From an uncultured Lutibacter sp. (GTDB lineage: Bacteria; Bacteroidota; Bacteroidia; Flavobacteriales; Flavobacteriaceae), in NCBI RefSeq assembly GCF_947495725.1, contig NZ_CANLZZ010000002.1, forward strand, positions 558,001-622,000: a stretch of DNA of 64,000 nt. Reading direction: 5' to 3'. Made by a program: the position numbers and the translations under genes. The notes under the pieces were generated by a model, which saw only the letters and a program-made list of their open reading frames with translations, was not told the DNA's origin and searched no databases. The number at the start of each line of letters is the position of its first letter. Position 1 is the stretch's first letter. Of the stretch, positions 28,201 through 37,440 are shown in pieces.

Positions 28201-28399
28201 ATATGATATACCAGAAAAAACATGTGAAAAGCTTGGGGTTAAGTCCCTACAGTTTTTTGTTAATGGAAATAATTTAATCCTGTGGACGGACTTACCTGAT
28301 GACAGAGAATTTAATGGTACAGTTACCGCAGATTCTAGTTTTAGAGGAGATTACCCAACCTTAAAAAGGTTTAACTTTGGTTTTAACATGAATTTTTAA
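25241..28399 (+). CDS. SusC-like TonB-dependent outer-membrane transporter (pair 1)
   Basis: About 1052 aa from the ATG at 25241 (MKQNLKKQ, signal to LEAQN); the ATG at 25220 adds seven residues that weaken the signal peptide. After the signal come a carboxypeptidase-regulatory-like domain (ISGVVTDESGMPLPGVT), the SusC motif LDEVVLVGYGTQKK, a plug domain (FIRGQSSWNGSG, LKDASATAVFG, GANGVILITTKRG) and a 22-strand barrel ending in an aromatic residue (FNMNF). It imports oligosaccharides with the SusD-like lid encoded 10 bp downstream. It leads the five-gene import operon. Confidence 0.93.
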   Translation: MKQNLKKQFPVSGLALLLVIVFSSFTAINLEAQNRISGVVTDESGMPLPGVTILQKGTTRGASTDFEGNYSIDLTEGENILVFSYLGFKTVEIAINGRTTVNATLVGDVESLDEVVLVGYGTQKKESVVGAITQIKGAALMERAAGIANVEEALQGNLPGVTAIQGSGIPGQSDMQIFIRGQSSWNGSGGPLILVDGVKRSMTDIDMNDIEKLSVLKDASATAVFGVEGANGVILITTKRGQVGKAQLSLAVNSTVKFVSKLPEKLDSYDAIMQANSSILRELPISPIGWGDFQPMSIVDKYRNPSSEEESYLYPNINYEDELLKDFAQDYRVNLSVRGGNKSAKYFGSLAFQTVNDIFDGGKYDSGKGYLGEYKYERFNYRSNIDFDITNTTELSVNLSGYLGTRESPSNLNVVANGLYEIAPNLYTPVYPDGLYGQYKDDGYGITNPIVSLTNTGYDTYTNFQVNTDFILKQKLDFIAKGLSAQARFSLDNNMTSLQSLNDNGADGVENLIYRVYDGDTETFLSPNGVNDFGFVIRPWTVGPSQIIDGNSGTASQRRDRSMVYDFSMNYNQTFGDKHNVTGLFLFRRQERARGSVFPTFREDWVARATYDYDNRYFLDINGAYNGSEKFGPGFRFELFPSAAAGWTVTNESFMEEVDWLNKLKFRGSYGLIGDDNFSGRWRYISTWSNGGSAYLVPSNYGGTSPYIFYREAQVGNPNLQWETAIKYNIGAEIGLFNNMVTAEVDYFAENRDNILVTGSSRAVPDWFGAIPPDFNKGQVEVRGFEVVLGANHTFENGLNLFGNFNYTQAKDEVIVRDDPVFQPFYQKDAGFPIGQSNTAIPVGIMTSWDDVYMSTPQVTNQNLTRVGYYDVVDFDGDGIYNSSFDNAPFGYPVRPQRNWSATLGGRYKGFSVSAQLYGTQNANRSFGNRTFTNQTHLIFSQDTNYWTVDTPNNTDTQPAWRAQGATNPRDNWYDASLTRLKAVSISYDIPEKTCEKLGVKSLQFFVNGNNLILWTDLPDDREFNGTVTADSSFRGDYPTLKRFNFGFNMNF

Positions 28400-28409
28400 A
28401 AAGAACGTA

Positions 28410-30278
28410 ATGAAAAATTATATAGCAAAAATATTATTATTCATGGGGCTTATATTGTCGTTCTCTTGCGAGGACTACTTAGATATTGCTCCGGAATCAG
28501 AATTGAGTCAAACCGATGTTTTTTCAAACTTCGATAGTGCACAAGGATTTGTTGAAGAAATGTACGGCTTAGTCGTTGATTATGGAACTTCAGCTCATAC
28601 TTTCCAAGATTATTTATATGGAGATGATGCACATGGTAATAGAACCTGGAAAGCAAGTTATTTGATTGATAACGGTAACCTAAATGGATTAAATCGTGCT
28701 AATTACAGTTATTTAACATCTTGGAAAAATTCTACGTATGGAACCAACAACGCAAGTACTACTCAAAATAATCAAAGTAGAAGACCAGGATTATGGGATG
28801 GTAGTTTAAAAGGTATTCGTAACGCAAATATTGTACTTGAGAGTGAAGATTTAATGATAGGTTTATCTCAGGATGAAAAAAATATTATACTTGGACAAGC
28901 TTACTTTTTTAGAGCATTTTTTCATAATGAAATTATGAAGTTCTGGGGACGCTTTCCTTATATAGATAGAGTGTTTGTAGGTGATTTTGACGTACCACGT
29001 CCGGCAACTTATAAAGAGAGTGCTTTAGCAGCCAATGAAGATTACAAGAAGGCTATTGAGTTATTGCCTGTAAATTGGGATGATACTTCATTCGGACAAA
29101 AAACTTTAGGTGATAATATGGGTAGACTTACTAAAGGAGCTGCTTATGCATTTCAAGGGAAAAATCTGCTTCTTGCTGCAAGTCCATTAATGCATGGTAA
29201 CAACGGCGCTATGAATACTTACGAGTATGATACCGAATTAGCGAATATGGCAGCTGATGCTTTTGCAGGAGTTCTTAAATTAACTGATCAAGGCCGCTAT
29301 CGATTAGCTAGCGATTTGGAAGAATATGAAGAAGTGTTTTGGAAAACACCAGCGGCCAATATGTGGCCGGGTAGTACAGAGTTTATTTTTGGCCCTACAA
29401 GTGGTAATGCTGCCCAAGCAGAAAGATTTATGACATCAGGAATGGACAGAGACATTCATGGAAGGTCTGGATCTGAAATTTCTAGCCCTACTCATAATTT
29501 TATTCATTATAATTTCGGAATGGCTAATGGTTTATCAATTGAAGACGATATGACTGGAAACTATGGTCCTACATTATATGATCCTAATAATCCATTCGCA
29601 AATCGTGATCCACGTTTTTATCAATGGATTGTTGTAGATGGCGATTCTTTTGGAACAAAAGCGAGCATACCTGCTAAACATAAAAAAGCGCAGCTTTTTA
29701 CAGGGGGTGAACACCGTAGTACAGGTAGTGATAACCAACCATCTACAACGGGATATATGCGTAAGAAATTTTATCCTGTAGTTGATGGAGAATTTCATAG
29801 CAAATGGAACAGAATTATTCAAAATTATAAGGGGACACTTTTGCATATGAGACTTACAGATGTTTATTTAATGTATGCCGAATCTTTACATGCTGCAAAA
29901 GGTGCAACTACTGCGCCTGGATCTTATAGCTTAACTGCAGTAAATGCTATTAATTTATTACGTAGTAGAGCTGGTATTCCTAATGTTAACGCTTCAATTG
30001 TGTCTAATAACAATAAGTTTATGGATGAATTAAGAAGAGAAAGAGCAGTTGAATTAAGTTTTGAAGCTCATAGATGGGTTGACCTGCGTCGTTGGGGAAT
30101 AGCACATTTAGATAAATATAAAAGAAAACTAGCTTTTGAATTTCCTAAAGATCATTCGTCTTTTACAGAAAGGTTACTTGTTGAGAGAATTTGTGAATAT
30201 CCAAAACATTATTGGATACCTTTTGAGGCTAAACAAACGCAGATTTACGAGGGCTTCCCTCAAAATCCAGGATGGTAG
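28410..30278 (+). CDS. SusD-like glycan-binding lipoprotein (pair 1)
   Basis: A 622-aa surface lipoprotein (lipobox LSFSC, then EDYLDI). RagB/SusD features are the N-terminal TPR-like helices (YFFRAFFHNEIMKFWGRFPY), a long middle insertion rich in Asn/Gly, and the C-terminal signature RRERAVELSFEAHRWVDLRRWG plus FPQNPGW. It forms the hinged lid of the SusC transporter and binds oligosaccharide at the cell surface. At 622 aa it is at the long end for the family. Confidence 0.92.
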   Translation: MKNYIAKILLFMGLILSFSCEDYLDIAPESELSQTDVFSNFDSAQGFVEEMYGLVVDYGTSAHTFQDYLYGDDAHGNRTWKASYLIDNGNLNGLNRANYSYLTSWKNSTYGTNNASTTQNNQSRRPGLWDGSLKGIRNANIVLESEDLMIGLSQDEKNIILGQAYFFRAFFHNEIMKFWGRFPYIDRVFVGDFDVPRPATYKESALAANEDYKKAIELLPVNWDDTSFGQKTLGDNMGRLTKGAAYAFQGKNLLLAASPLMHGNNGAMNTYEYDTELANMAADAFAGVLKLTDQGRYRLASDLEEYEEVFWKTPAANMWPGSTEFIFGPTSGNAAQAERFMTSGMDRDIHGRSGSEISSPTHNFIHYNFGMANGLSIEDDMTGNYGPTLYDPNNPFANRDPRFYQWIVVDGDSFGTKASIPAKHKKAQLFTGGEHRSTGSDNQPSTTGYMRKKFYPVVDGEFHSKWNRIIQNYKGTLLHMRLTDVYLMYAESLHAAKGATTAPGSYSLTAVNAINLLRSRAGIPNVNASIVSNNNKFMDELRRERAVELSFEAHRWVDLRRWGIAHLDKYKRKLAFEFPKDHSSFTERLLVERICEYPKHYWIPFEAKQTQIYEGFPQNPGW

Positions 30279-30317
30279 TTTTATACAATTTGTTATAATT
30301 AATATAAAGAAAAAAAA

Positions 30318-33300
30318 ATGAAGATAAATAAATTATATAAGTTGTTTACTCTTGTGTGCTTAGCCTTGTTTTGCTTTAGTAATTTTACAATAGCACAAAC
30401 AAAAGGCACAGAGATAAAAGCAACCATAGTTGATGAACAAGGTAGTCCAATAAGCGGAGTAAATGTTTTTGGTCCTAATGGCGTGCAAACAATTACAAAC
30501 AATAATGGACAGTTTGAAATTAAATTACAGAGCTCTGAGTCTGTTGTAATACAAAAAAAGGGATTTGAATCAGCACTTGTTGGCATGTCTGATTTAATAG
30601 GTAGCATTACTTTAGTGAAATCACCGTTCCTTGCTACAGAAGACGATCAAATCAATATGGGAGTCGCTACTAAAAACCGACGTGAAGTTGTTGGTGCGAT
30701 GTCATCAATTAACACAAAAGATCGTTTAACCTATGACAATACACAGTGGGTTAGAGATTACATTAATGGTTTAATGTTAGGTGTTAAAGGTTCCTCAAAT
30801 ATTAGAGGATTAGGAAATGCAATTTTTGTTATTGACGGTGTAATTGGTCGTGACCCAAATATTTTAAATATGGAAGAGGTTGACCAGATTACAGTTCTTA
30901 AGGATGCAAACTCAGTTGCCTTATACGGGAGTCAAGGAAGAAATGGTGTAATCATTATCAATACCAAACGTGGAAAAATTAATAGAAAAGAAGTAAATGT
31001 TAATGTTCGTTCTGGTATAAGAGTGCCTATTGCTTTACCTAATTATCTTGGTTCTGCTCAATACATGCAACTATTTAATGAAGCAAGAATAAACGATGGG
31101 CAAGATATTTCTTTTCAGCCTGAAGATATTACACCTTATTTAGATAATCCAAATAATTATAGGTATCCAGATGTTGACTTTTATTCAGACGATTATATCC
31201 GACCATTTGTACTTTCAACAAGTGTAATTACCGAGTTTTCAGGTGGAAATGACAAGTCACAATATTACGTTAATGCCGGATGGAACCGTAATCAATCATG
31301 GGTTAACATTAACCCAGATGCCAATGCAGGGGATAATAGATTTAATGTAAGAGGTAACATCGATTTTAAAGTAAACGATTGGATTAAAAGTAGTCTTGAT
31401 GGAATTGCAATTATAAGTTCAAGTAAAAGCGCTTTATCTAATTTATTGAATGCTGGTACAAATTTTAAACCTAATTCATATGTGCCTTTAATCCCTGTAA
31501 GTATGGTAGATACAATTGGAAATCCAGGACTTGCTGCTCAAATTGAGTCAGCTAGGATATATGATGGAATGTTGTTAGGAGGAGCCCAACAGTTTCAAAA
31601 TGATACCCCTATTGCTAATGCTATTGCTGGAGGTTATCAAAATAATGTGATTCGTTCAACACAGTTTAATAACTCAATAGATTTTGATCTAGATATGATA
31701 ACTGAAGGGTTGTCAGCAAGAACTTATTTAAGTTTTGATTTTTATGATTCATATAAATTATCAATTCGAAACCAGTATAAAGTTTATGAAGCAGAATGGA
31801 CAGATGATAAAATAACAGCATTGACACCATATGGTACTGATTTAAAAGATTTAACTGAAAATGTTAGCACTAATGGTTTTGTATCAAGATTGGGTTTTTA
31901 TGGTCTTGTAAATTATAAAAAAACTATTGCAGAGAACCACTCCTTAAATACTACTTTCTTAGGGTATTACAACTCAATGAAGAGAAACAATGTGCTTCAA
32001 ACAGATATAGATACTCATCTCGGATTTCAATTAGCGTATGATTATAAGAAAAAGATGTTTGTTGATTTTAGTGGGGCTTACGTTAGTTCAATTAAATTAC
32101 CAGAAGGTAATAGAGGTGGATTTTCACCAACACTTGGATTAGGATATATACTTAGTGAAGAGTCTTTCTTGAAAGATAACGAGGTTATTGACTATTTGAA
32201 GTTAAAAGCATCAGGAGGTATCATAAAATCAGATATCGGAATCGACGCATATTATTTATACAATGAAACATATTCTAATGGCGGAACGTTTAACTGGGCA
32301 GATGGTCAAAGTTCTAACCGTAGACAAGATGTTTCACAAGGAGGAAATCCTAATATGGGATTTGAAGAACGTATCGACCTAAATATTGGTTTTGAAAGTT
32401 ACCTAATGAATTCACTTTGGTTTGAATTTAATTATTTTAAAACACAACTTGATAAGCAATTAACTTTTTTAACTGATAAATATCCATCTTATTATAATAC
32501 TTTTAGACCGTATGATAATTATAATAAAAATGAATATAAAGGTTTTGAAATAGGATTAAATTACAATAAAACCATTAATGATTTTACTGTAGGTGTCGGT
32601 GCAAATATTTTATATAACGAGTCTATAGCAGCAAAACGATCTGAAGTTAACGAGTTTGACTACCAAAATAGAGTTGGAAAAGAAACATCTACAATTTTTG
32701 GATTAGTTGACCAAGGATTTTATTCGGAAGCTGACTTTAATATTGATGGTGACGGTAATTATATTTTAAAGGATGGTTTAGCGGTGCCAATTTTTGGTGA
32801 AGTTCAACCAGGTGATATAAAATATATAGATCAAAACGGAGATAATAGTATTGATAACGATGACAATGTTGCTATTGGACAAGGTAGTAGTCCTTGGACT
32901 TATGGCTTAAATTTAAACTTTAAGTACAAATCGTTTAACTTATTTATACTAGGTACAGGTCAATTTGGAGCTGATGCAATTAAGAATGATAGCTATTATC
33001 AAGTAAACGGAAATGATAAATATTCTGAGGTTGTTTTAGGACGTTGGACACCTGAAACTGCTAATACCGCAACATTTCCAAGGTTATCTTCAGGAAACAA
33101 TTCAAACAATTTTAGAACATCTACTTTTTGGATGTACGACACAAGTTTCTTTAAAATTAACCGTGCTCAGTTAACATATGAATTTACTGATGACTTATGT
33201 GACAAAATTGGGATGGAAGATTTTAGTTTGAATCTTTCAGGAACCAACCTTTTAGAAGTAGCTGAAAACAGAGATATTCGTCAATTGTCAATTGGTGGAA

Positions 33301-33347
33301 CACCTCAATTTAGAGCATATACTCTTGGTTTAAGAATGTCATTTTAA
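30318..33347 (+). CDS. SusC-like TonB-dependent outer-membrane transporter (pair 2)
   Basis: A 1009-aa protein with a signal peptide to about residue 26 (TIAQ). It has a regulatory-like domain (IVDEQGSPISGVNVFG), a plug (GSSNIRGLGNAIFVIDGV, VLKDANSVALYGSQGRNG) and a beta-barrel. In place of the usual VVVGYGTQ motif the plug begins with QINMGVATKNRREVVGA, a divergent form. It is a different subgroup from pair 1 and may take oligomers of other size or composition. It is followed 22 bp later by its SusD. Confidence 0.92.
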   Translation: MKINKLYKLFTLVCLALFCFSNFTIAQTKGTEIKATIVDEQGSPISGVNVFGPNGVQTITNNNGQFEIKLQSSESVVIQKKGFESALVGMSDLIGSITLVKSPFLATEDDQINMGVATKNRREVVGAMSSINTKDRLTYDNTQWVRDYINGLMLGVKGSSNIRGLGNAIFVIDGVIGRDPNILNMEEVDQITVLKDANSVALYGSQGRNGVIIINTKRGKINRKEVNVNVRSGIRVPIALPNYLGSAQYMQLFNEARINDGQDISFQPEDITPYLDNPNNYRYPDVDFYSDDYIRPFVLSTSVITEFSGGNDKSQYYVNAGWNRNQSWVNINPDANAGDNRFNVRGNIDFKVNDWIKSSLDGIAIISSSKSALSNLLNAGTNFKPNSYVPLIPVSMVDTIGNPGLAAQIESARIYDGMLLGGAQQFQNDTPIANAIAGGYQNNVIRSTQFNNSIDFDLDMITEGLSARTYLSFDFYDSYKLSIRNQYKVYEAEWTDDKITALTPYGTDLKDLTENVSTNGFVSRLGFYGLVNYKKTIAENHSLNTTFLGYYNSMKRNNVLQTDIDTHLGFQLAYDYKKKMFVDFSGAYVSSIKLPEGNRGGFSPTLGLGYILSEESFLKDNEVIDYLKLKASGGIIKSDIGIDAYYLYNETYSNGGTFNWADGQSSNRRQDVSQGGNPNMGFEERIDLNIGFESYLMNSLWFEFNYFKTQLDKQLTFLTDKYPSYYNTFRPYDNYNKNEYKGFEIGLNYNKTINDFTVGVGANILYNESIAAKRSEVNEFDYQNRVGKETSTIFGLVDQGFYSEADFNIDGDGNYILKDGLAVPIFGEVQPGDIKYIDQNGDNSIDNDDNVAIGQGSSPWTYGLNLNFKYKSFNLFILGTGQFGADAIKNDSYYQVNGNDKYSEVVLGRWTPETANTATFPRLSSGNNSNNFRTSTFWMYDTSFFKINRAQLTYEFTDDLCDKIGMEDFSLNLSGTNLLEVAENRDIRQLSIGGTPQFRAYTLGLRMSF

Positions 33348-33369
33348 TATAAATAGAAAATTTAGATAA

Positions 33370-35082
33370 ATGAAAAATTTAATAAAATATATATTAATTA
33401 TGTTGGTTTTTGCCGGCATGATTGCCTGTGACCCAATTGATGAAAACAGGCTAGACTTTGATTATGTGAATTCAGATCCAGCAACGGCAGAAGGATTATT
33501 ATTACAAGGTTATACAGGACTAGTTAGTCAGTATGCGTTTTCTGAAGCAGCAACTGATGATGCTATTAATAATCAATTGAGTAATGGTTACAAAAGAATA
33601 GCTCTTGGAGAATTATCAGCTCAATATAATCCAGCCGCACGTTGGAATAATTTTGAAAAAGTATTTTACTTAAACAGATTTTTAGAAATAATTAATGCTG
33701 GTGAAATAGAGTGGAGCAGAGATGTAGAAACTAATGAACTATTTAACAAACGTATGAAGGGTGAGGCTCTTGCGCTTAGAGCTTTACATCACTTTTATGT
33801 GCTACAAGCTCATGCAGGAAAAGGAACTTCTGGAAACTTGCTAGGAATTCCATACTTTCTTGAGTTTATTACCTCTGAAGGAAATTTTAACATACCACGT
33901 TTGTCATTTGAAGCTTCTGTTGAAGAAATTATGACAGATTTTGATGAGGCTCTAACATTATTACCAACAGATTATTCAAATAATGATGCAGATATTGATC
34001 CATGGTACTCAGGTTATGATCCAGGAAAATATAAAGTAGTGAATGGAAGTGCCTATGATTTACGTATTTCAGGTAGAATTGTAAAAGCACTTAAAGCACG
34101 TTTGGCATTGTTTGCTGCTAGTCCATCATTTTTAAATGGCCAAAAAGATTACTATCAAAAAGCAGCCGAAAACGCAAGTGACTTGTTAAATACTATTGGA
34201 GGAGTTTCTGGTTTAGCACCAGGAGGTGTTGAATTTTACACGTCAGATGATGATATAAACACAGGTGAAATGCTGTGGCGTGGTTCAATTGGTGGTAATA
34301 GCTCAACATACGAACAAAGAATGTTCCCGCCTTCAGTAAATGGAAAAGGAGAGATAAACCCTACGCATAATTTAGTTATGGCATTTCCTATGAAAAATGG
34401 ATTTCCTGCAACTGAAGCTAATGGTTTTGATGCTCAGAATCCATATGCAAATAGAGACCCGAGATTAACAAAATACATTGTTGTAAATGGAGCTTCTATT
34501 GGAGGAGGTACTATTAATACTGGTAATGGAGGAGGAATTGATAGACTAGATTCTATCCCTCAATTTTCTACTACTACAGGGTATTATCTTAAAAAATTGT
34601 TACGTCCAGACGTAAGAATTAATAGTGATGGAACTACATCAGGAAAGAGACACTTTAATGTATATTTTAGATACACAGAATTGTTTTTAATTTTGGCAGA
34701 ATCAGCAAATGAAATTGGAGGTCCAGATTATCAGGTTAATGGCATGAGTGCACGTAATGTTATCGCCGCAATTCGCCAAAGAGCTGGAATTGCACAGCCA
34801 GATAATTATTTAACTTCTCTTTCAAGTAAAGAGGAAATGAGAGAACTTATTAGAAATGAACGACGTTTAGAACTTAGCTTTGAAGGTCATAGGTTTTGGG
34901 ATCTTAGAAGATGGGGGGTATCATTAAATGAAACTGCCAAAGGATATTTTTACAATGGAAATAATTATGTAGAATTACCTACTGTTGAAACTAGAAACTA
35001 TCAACCTTTTGCTACCTATATGCCAATTCCAAATGACGAAACGTTAAAGTTTTCTGAACTTGAACAAAATAATGGCTGGTAG
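33370..35082 (+). CDS. SusD-like glycan-binding lipoprotein (pair 2)
   Basis: A 570-aa lipoprotein (lipobox MIAC, then DPIDEN). SusD hallmarks are EALALRALHHFYVLQAH, AARLALFAASP-like helices, and the C-terminal RNERRLELSFEGHRFWDLRRWG with terminal NNGW. It partners the SusC encoded just upstream. It lacks the long Asn-rich insertion of the first SusD, so the binding faces probably differ. Confidence 0.92.
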   Translation: MKNLIKYILIMLVFAGMIACDPIDENRLDFDYVNSDPATAEGLLLQGYTGLVSQYAFSEAATDDAINNQLSNGYKRIALGELSAQYNPAARWNNFEKVFYLNRFLEIINAGEIEWSRDVETNELFNKRMKGEALALRALHHFYVLQAHAGKGTSGNLLGIPYFLEFITSEGNFNIPRLSFEASVEEIMTDFDEALTLLPTDYSNNDADIDPWYSGYDPGKYKVVNGSAYDLRISGRIVKALKARLALFAASPSFLNGQKDYYQKAAENASDLLNTIGGVSGLAPGGVEFYTSDDDINTGEMLWRGSIGGNSSTYEQRMFPPSVNGKGEINPTHNLVMAFPMKNGFPATEANGFDAQNPYANRDPRLTKYIVVNGASIGGGTINTGNGGGIDRLDSIPQFSTTTGYYLKKLLRPDVRINSDGTTSGKRHFNVYFRYTELFLILAESANEIGGPDYQVNGMSARNVIAAIRQRAGIAQPDNYLTSLSSKEEMRELIRNERRLELSFEGHRFWDLRRWGVSLNETAKGYFYNGNNYVELPTVETRNYQPFATYMPIPNDETLKFSELEQNNGW

Positions 35083-35121
35083 TATAATTGTATACTTTAA
35101 ATGAATTTAAAAATATTAAAC

Positions 35122-36171
35122 ATGAAAATAAAATTAATATTAGTCGCTTTTGCCCTTAGTTTGATGGCTTGCGAGAATCAGGTTAATGAATTTGACGACT
35201 TTGGCTCAACTTCAGTGTATTTCCCATATCAAACTCCCGTTAGAACTTTAATTTTAGGTAAATATGATTTAGGTTTTAATGAAAACGATAACAATGGTAG
35301 GTTTGAAATAGGGGTTATTATGTCTGGAGTTTATGAAAATACAACGAACAGAAAGGTGCACTTTGAATTAGCGCCTGAATTGATAAACCCTTCTGTGATA
35401 GGTGTTAGCTCAGTAAATGTACAGGTGTTGCCATCTTCTTATTATACTATTGAACAAGAGAGTCCAGTAACAATTCCAGTGGGTTCTACTAAAGGACGTA
35501 TTCCTGTACAACTTAATGATGCATTTTTTGAAGACCCTCTTTCTTTTGCAGGTGAAAATGAGGTTAATTATGTACTCCCACTAAAAATTACAGATTACGA
35601 ACAATTAGATTCACTTTTAACTGGGGTTCCTAATGAAGATGTTATAAACCCTGTTAAGGTAAAAGGTAGTGATTGGGCATCTGAGCCAAAAGATTATACA
35701 CTTTACGGTATTAAATTTATGAATAAATATCAAGGCATATATTTGCGCCGAGGTGAAGATGTAATGACTAATGCTTCAGGAGAGAAAGTGAGTAATGTTT
35801 ACCAAGCTGAATTTGTGGTAAGGGATGAATTGGTTACCTTATCTACAAGCGGAAGATTTAATGTTGAATTGTCTAATCTTGTGCGAAGGGGTGGACTTTC
35901 AAGTCCTGGAAGTGTAAATATGGAATTATCATTTAATGAAAATGGTGATTGTACAATTTCTAGTTTTAATGATGATATCTATAATATTTCAGGCTCAGGA
36001 AAGTTTGTTGAAGATGGAGATGAATGGGGAGGAAAAAAACGTGATGCAATCTACTTAGATTATACATATACAGATACAGCGAACAACGAAACACATGCCG
36101 TTAAAGACACTTTAGTGATTAGAGACAGAAATGTGAAATTTGAAGAATTTACACTTGAATTGACAGAATAA
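35122..36171 (+). CDS. DUF1735-like surface glycan-binding lipoprotein candidate
   Basis: About 349 aa from the ATG at 35122 (MKIKLILVAF, lipobox LMAC, then ENQ); the ATG at 35101 adds a short non-signal extension. Residues ~25-190 look like two beta-sandwich modules of the DUF1735/SusE type (SVYFPYQTPVRTL, GRFEIGVIMSGVYEN, YYTIEQESPVTIPVGS). The remaining half has an LIPOCALIN-like or jelly-roll pattern and no catalytic motif I recognise. As the gene after SusCD it is probably a surface glycan-binding protein. It ends 42 bp before a strong terminator. Confidence 0.7.
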   Translation: MKIKLILVAFALSLMACENQVNEFDDFGSTSVYFPYQTPVRTLILGKYDLGFNENDNNGRFEIGVIMSGVYENTTNRKVHFELAPELINPSVIGVSSVNVQVLPSSYYTIEQESPVTIPVGSTKGRIPVQLNDAFFEDPLSFAGENEVNYVLPLKITDYEQLDSLLTGVPNEDVINPVKVKGSDWASEPKDYTLYGIKFMNKYQGIYLRRGEDVMTNASGEKVSNVYQAEFVVRDELVTLSTSGRFNVELSNLVRRGGLSSPGSVNMELSFNENGDCTISSFNDDIYNISGSGKFVEDGDEWGGKKRDAIYLDYTYTDTANNETHAVKDTLVIRDRNVKFEEFTLELTE

Positions 36172-36213
36172 TAGTCTTTAGAAATAAATACAAAACAACT
36201 ATAATTGAAAAAG

Positions 36214-36252
36214 AATAGCGAAGGTTGCAAACATCTTTCGTTATTTTTTTTT
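36214..36252 (+). terminator. Intrinsic terminator of SusCD operon
   Basis: Stem AATAGCGAA/TTCGTTATT (one G-T wobble), 14-nt loop, followed by nine T (36244-36252). Confidence 0.8.
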
Positions 36253-36327
36253 GTATCAGATGTTCTTATTATGAATATACAAAAATACGATATAATTCTA
36301 AACAACTGTATTTTAAAAATATTCAAT

Positions 36328-36372
36328 CAGGATAGTTCAGGATGGTTTATTTTTTTTAAAAATTTAATTTTG
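36328..36372 (+). promoter_or_regulatory. PUL box plus -7 element ahead of PL28-like gene
   Basis: Box CAGGATAGTTCAGGATG (36328-36344), the clearest direct repeat (CAGGAT-N4-CAGGAT); 20-nt spacer; exact -7 TAATTTTG (36365-36372). The start codon is 22 bp beyond. Confidence 0.78.
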
Positions 36373-36394
36373 TTTAAAATAATTTTTTATAATC

Positions 36395-37318
36395 ATGAGA
36401 AAAAGTAAGTTTAATTACATGTTCATCACAATAACCACTTTATTTGTTTTTGTGATTTTCATTTCATGTCAATCTGATGATGAGGATGATGATATCATAG
36501 AGATTATTAAAGAAGACCCTGATCCTGATCCAGAAGTAGTCATAGCAGATGAAGATACAGGTACATATACAACGTGTAATTCAGATGGCGAAAATGCTAC
36601 TAGGACATCGGATGATTTACCAAATCCTGTTAATATAGGAACCATTGATGATAGGAGTTGCTATGCAAATTACAAAGAAAGTACGATTGATGGAAAAGTT
36701 TGGGGTATATATAATATAACTGATGGTTCTAATCATATAGATTCAAATGGTTTGCAGCCTAGAATTGAGCGTTCATTACCAAGAGTAGCAAAAACAGGTA
36801 TAGGAACTTTTGTGAAATTTACAGGGACTGTAAGAGTTCTTGAAGTAGGAGATACTACTGGAGAAAACAATGATGGTAGTTACATAGCACAGGCTAAAGG
36901 TAAACATACTGGAGGTGGTGGTTCGCCAGATCCAGCCATTTGTTTGTATTTAGCTAAACCAGTATATGGTACAGGTGCTGATGCAAATAAGCAAGTGTCG
37001 TTTGATATTTATGCGGAACGTATCTTAGTTCGTGGAGGATCAGGAAGCGGCAGAGAAATTGTTTTCTTAAAGAACATAAAGAAAAATGAGGCAACTGATT
37101 TTGAGCTAAAAGTAGGTTTTAGAGAAGACCCTAACGATGCTACAAAAAAATTACACTATTGCGATGCAATAATTGGGGGAGAAACTTTTAATTGGAATAT
37201 TCCTGAAGCAGAACGTGCAACAGAATCGAAAATTAGATATGGTGCATATCGTGTAAAAGGTGGGAGAGCTCAAATTAGATGGGCAAATACTACGCACACT
37301 AAAGTGGAAAAAGATTAA
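36395..37318 (+). CDS. PL28-like ulvan lyase candidate, lipoprotein
   Basis: A 307-aa lipoprotein (FISC, then an acidic Asp/Glu/Pro linker to about residue 55, suggesting surface export). The domain at ~60-300 has [35 protein letters not shown], a GKHTGGGG block and [12 protein letters not shown], which resembles PL28 ulvan lyases such as the Nonlabens enzyme as I remember it. The fold is a beta-jelly roll. The proposed reaction is beta-elimination at Rha3S-uronate bonds. It forms a single-gene unit with its own box and terminator. Confidence 0.68.
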   Translation: MRKSKFNYMFITITTLFVFVIFISCQSDDEDDDIIEIIKEDPDPDPEVVIADEDTGTYTTCNSDGENATRTSDDLPNPVNIGTIDDRSCYANYKESTIDGKVWGIYNITDGSNHIDSNGLQPRIERSLPRVAKTGIGTFVKFTGTVRVLEVGDTTGENNDGSYIAQAKGKHTGGGGSPDPAICLYLAKPVYGTGADANKQVSFDIYAERILVRGGSGSGREIVFLKNIKKNEATDFELKVGFREDPNDATKKLHYCDAIIGGETFNWNIPEAERATESKIRYGAYRVKGGRAQIRWANTTHTKVEKD

Positions 37319-37363
37319 ATTTTTTCACAAAAAAAATACAATTAGGTCTAAAATATTTAAAAA

Positions 37364-37393
37364 TGGTTGGAAGAAATTTCAACCACTTTTTTT
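37364..37393 (+). terminator. Intrinsic terminator after PL28-like gene
   Basis: Stem TGGTTG-G-AA / TT-T-CAACCA with a GAAA loop and one wobble, then C and seven T. It may also stop minus-strand transcription arriving from the GH2 relic. Confidence 0.8.
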
Positions 37394-37440
37394 GATTATT
37401 GATTCTTTAATAATTATACGATTAAATTTATAGTTGAATT

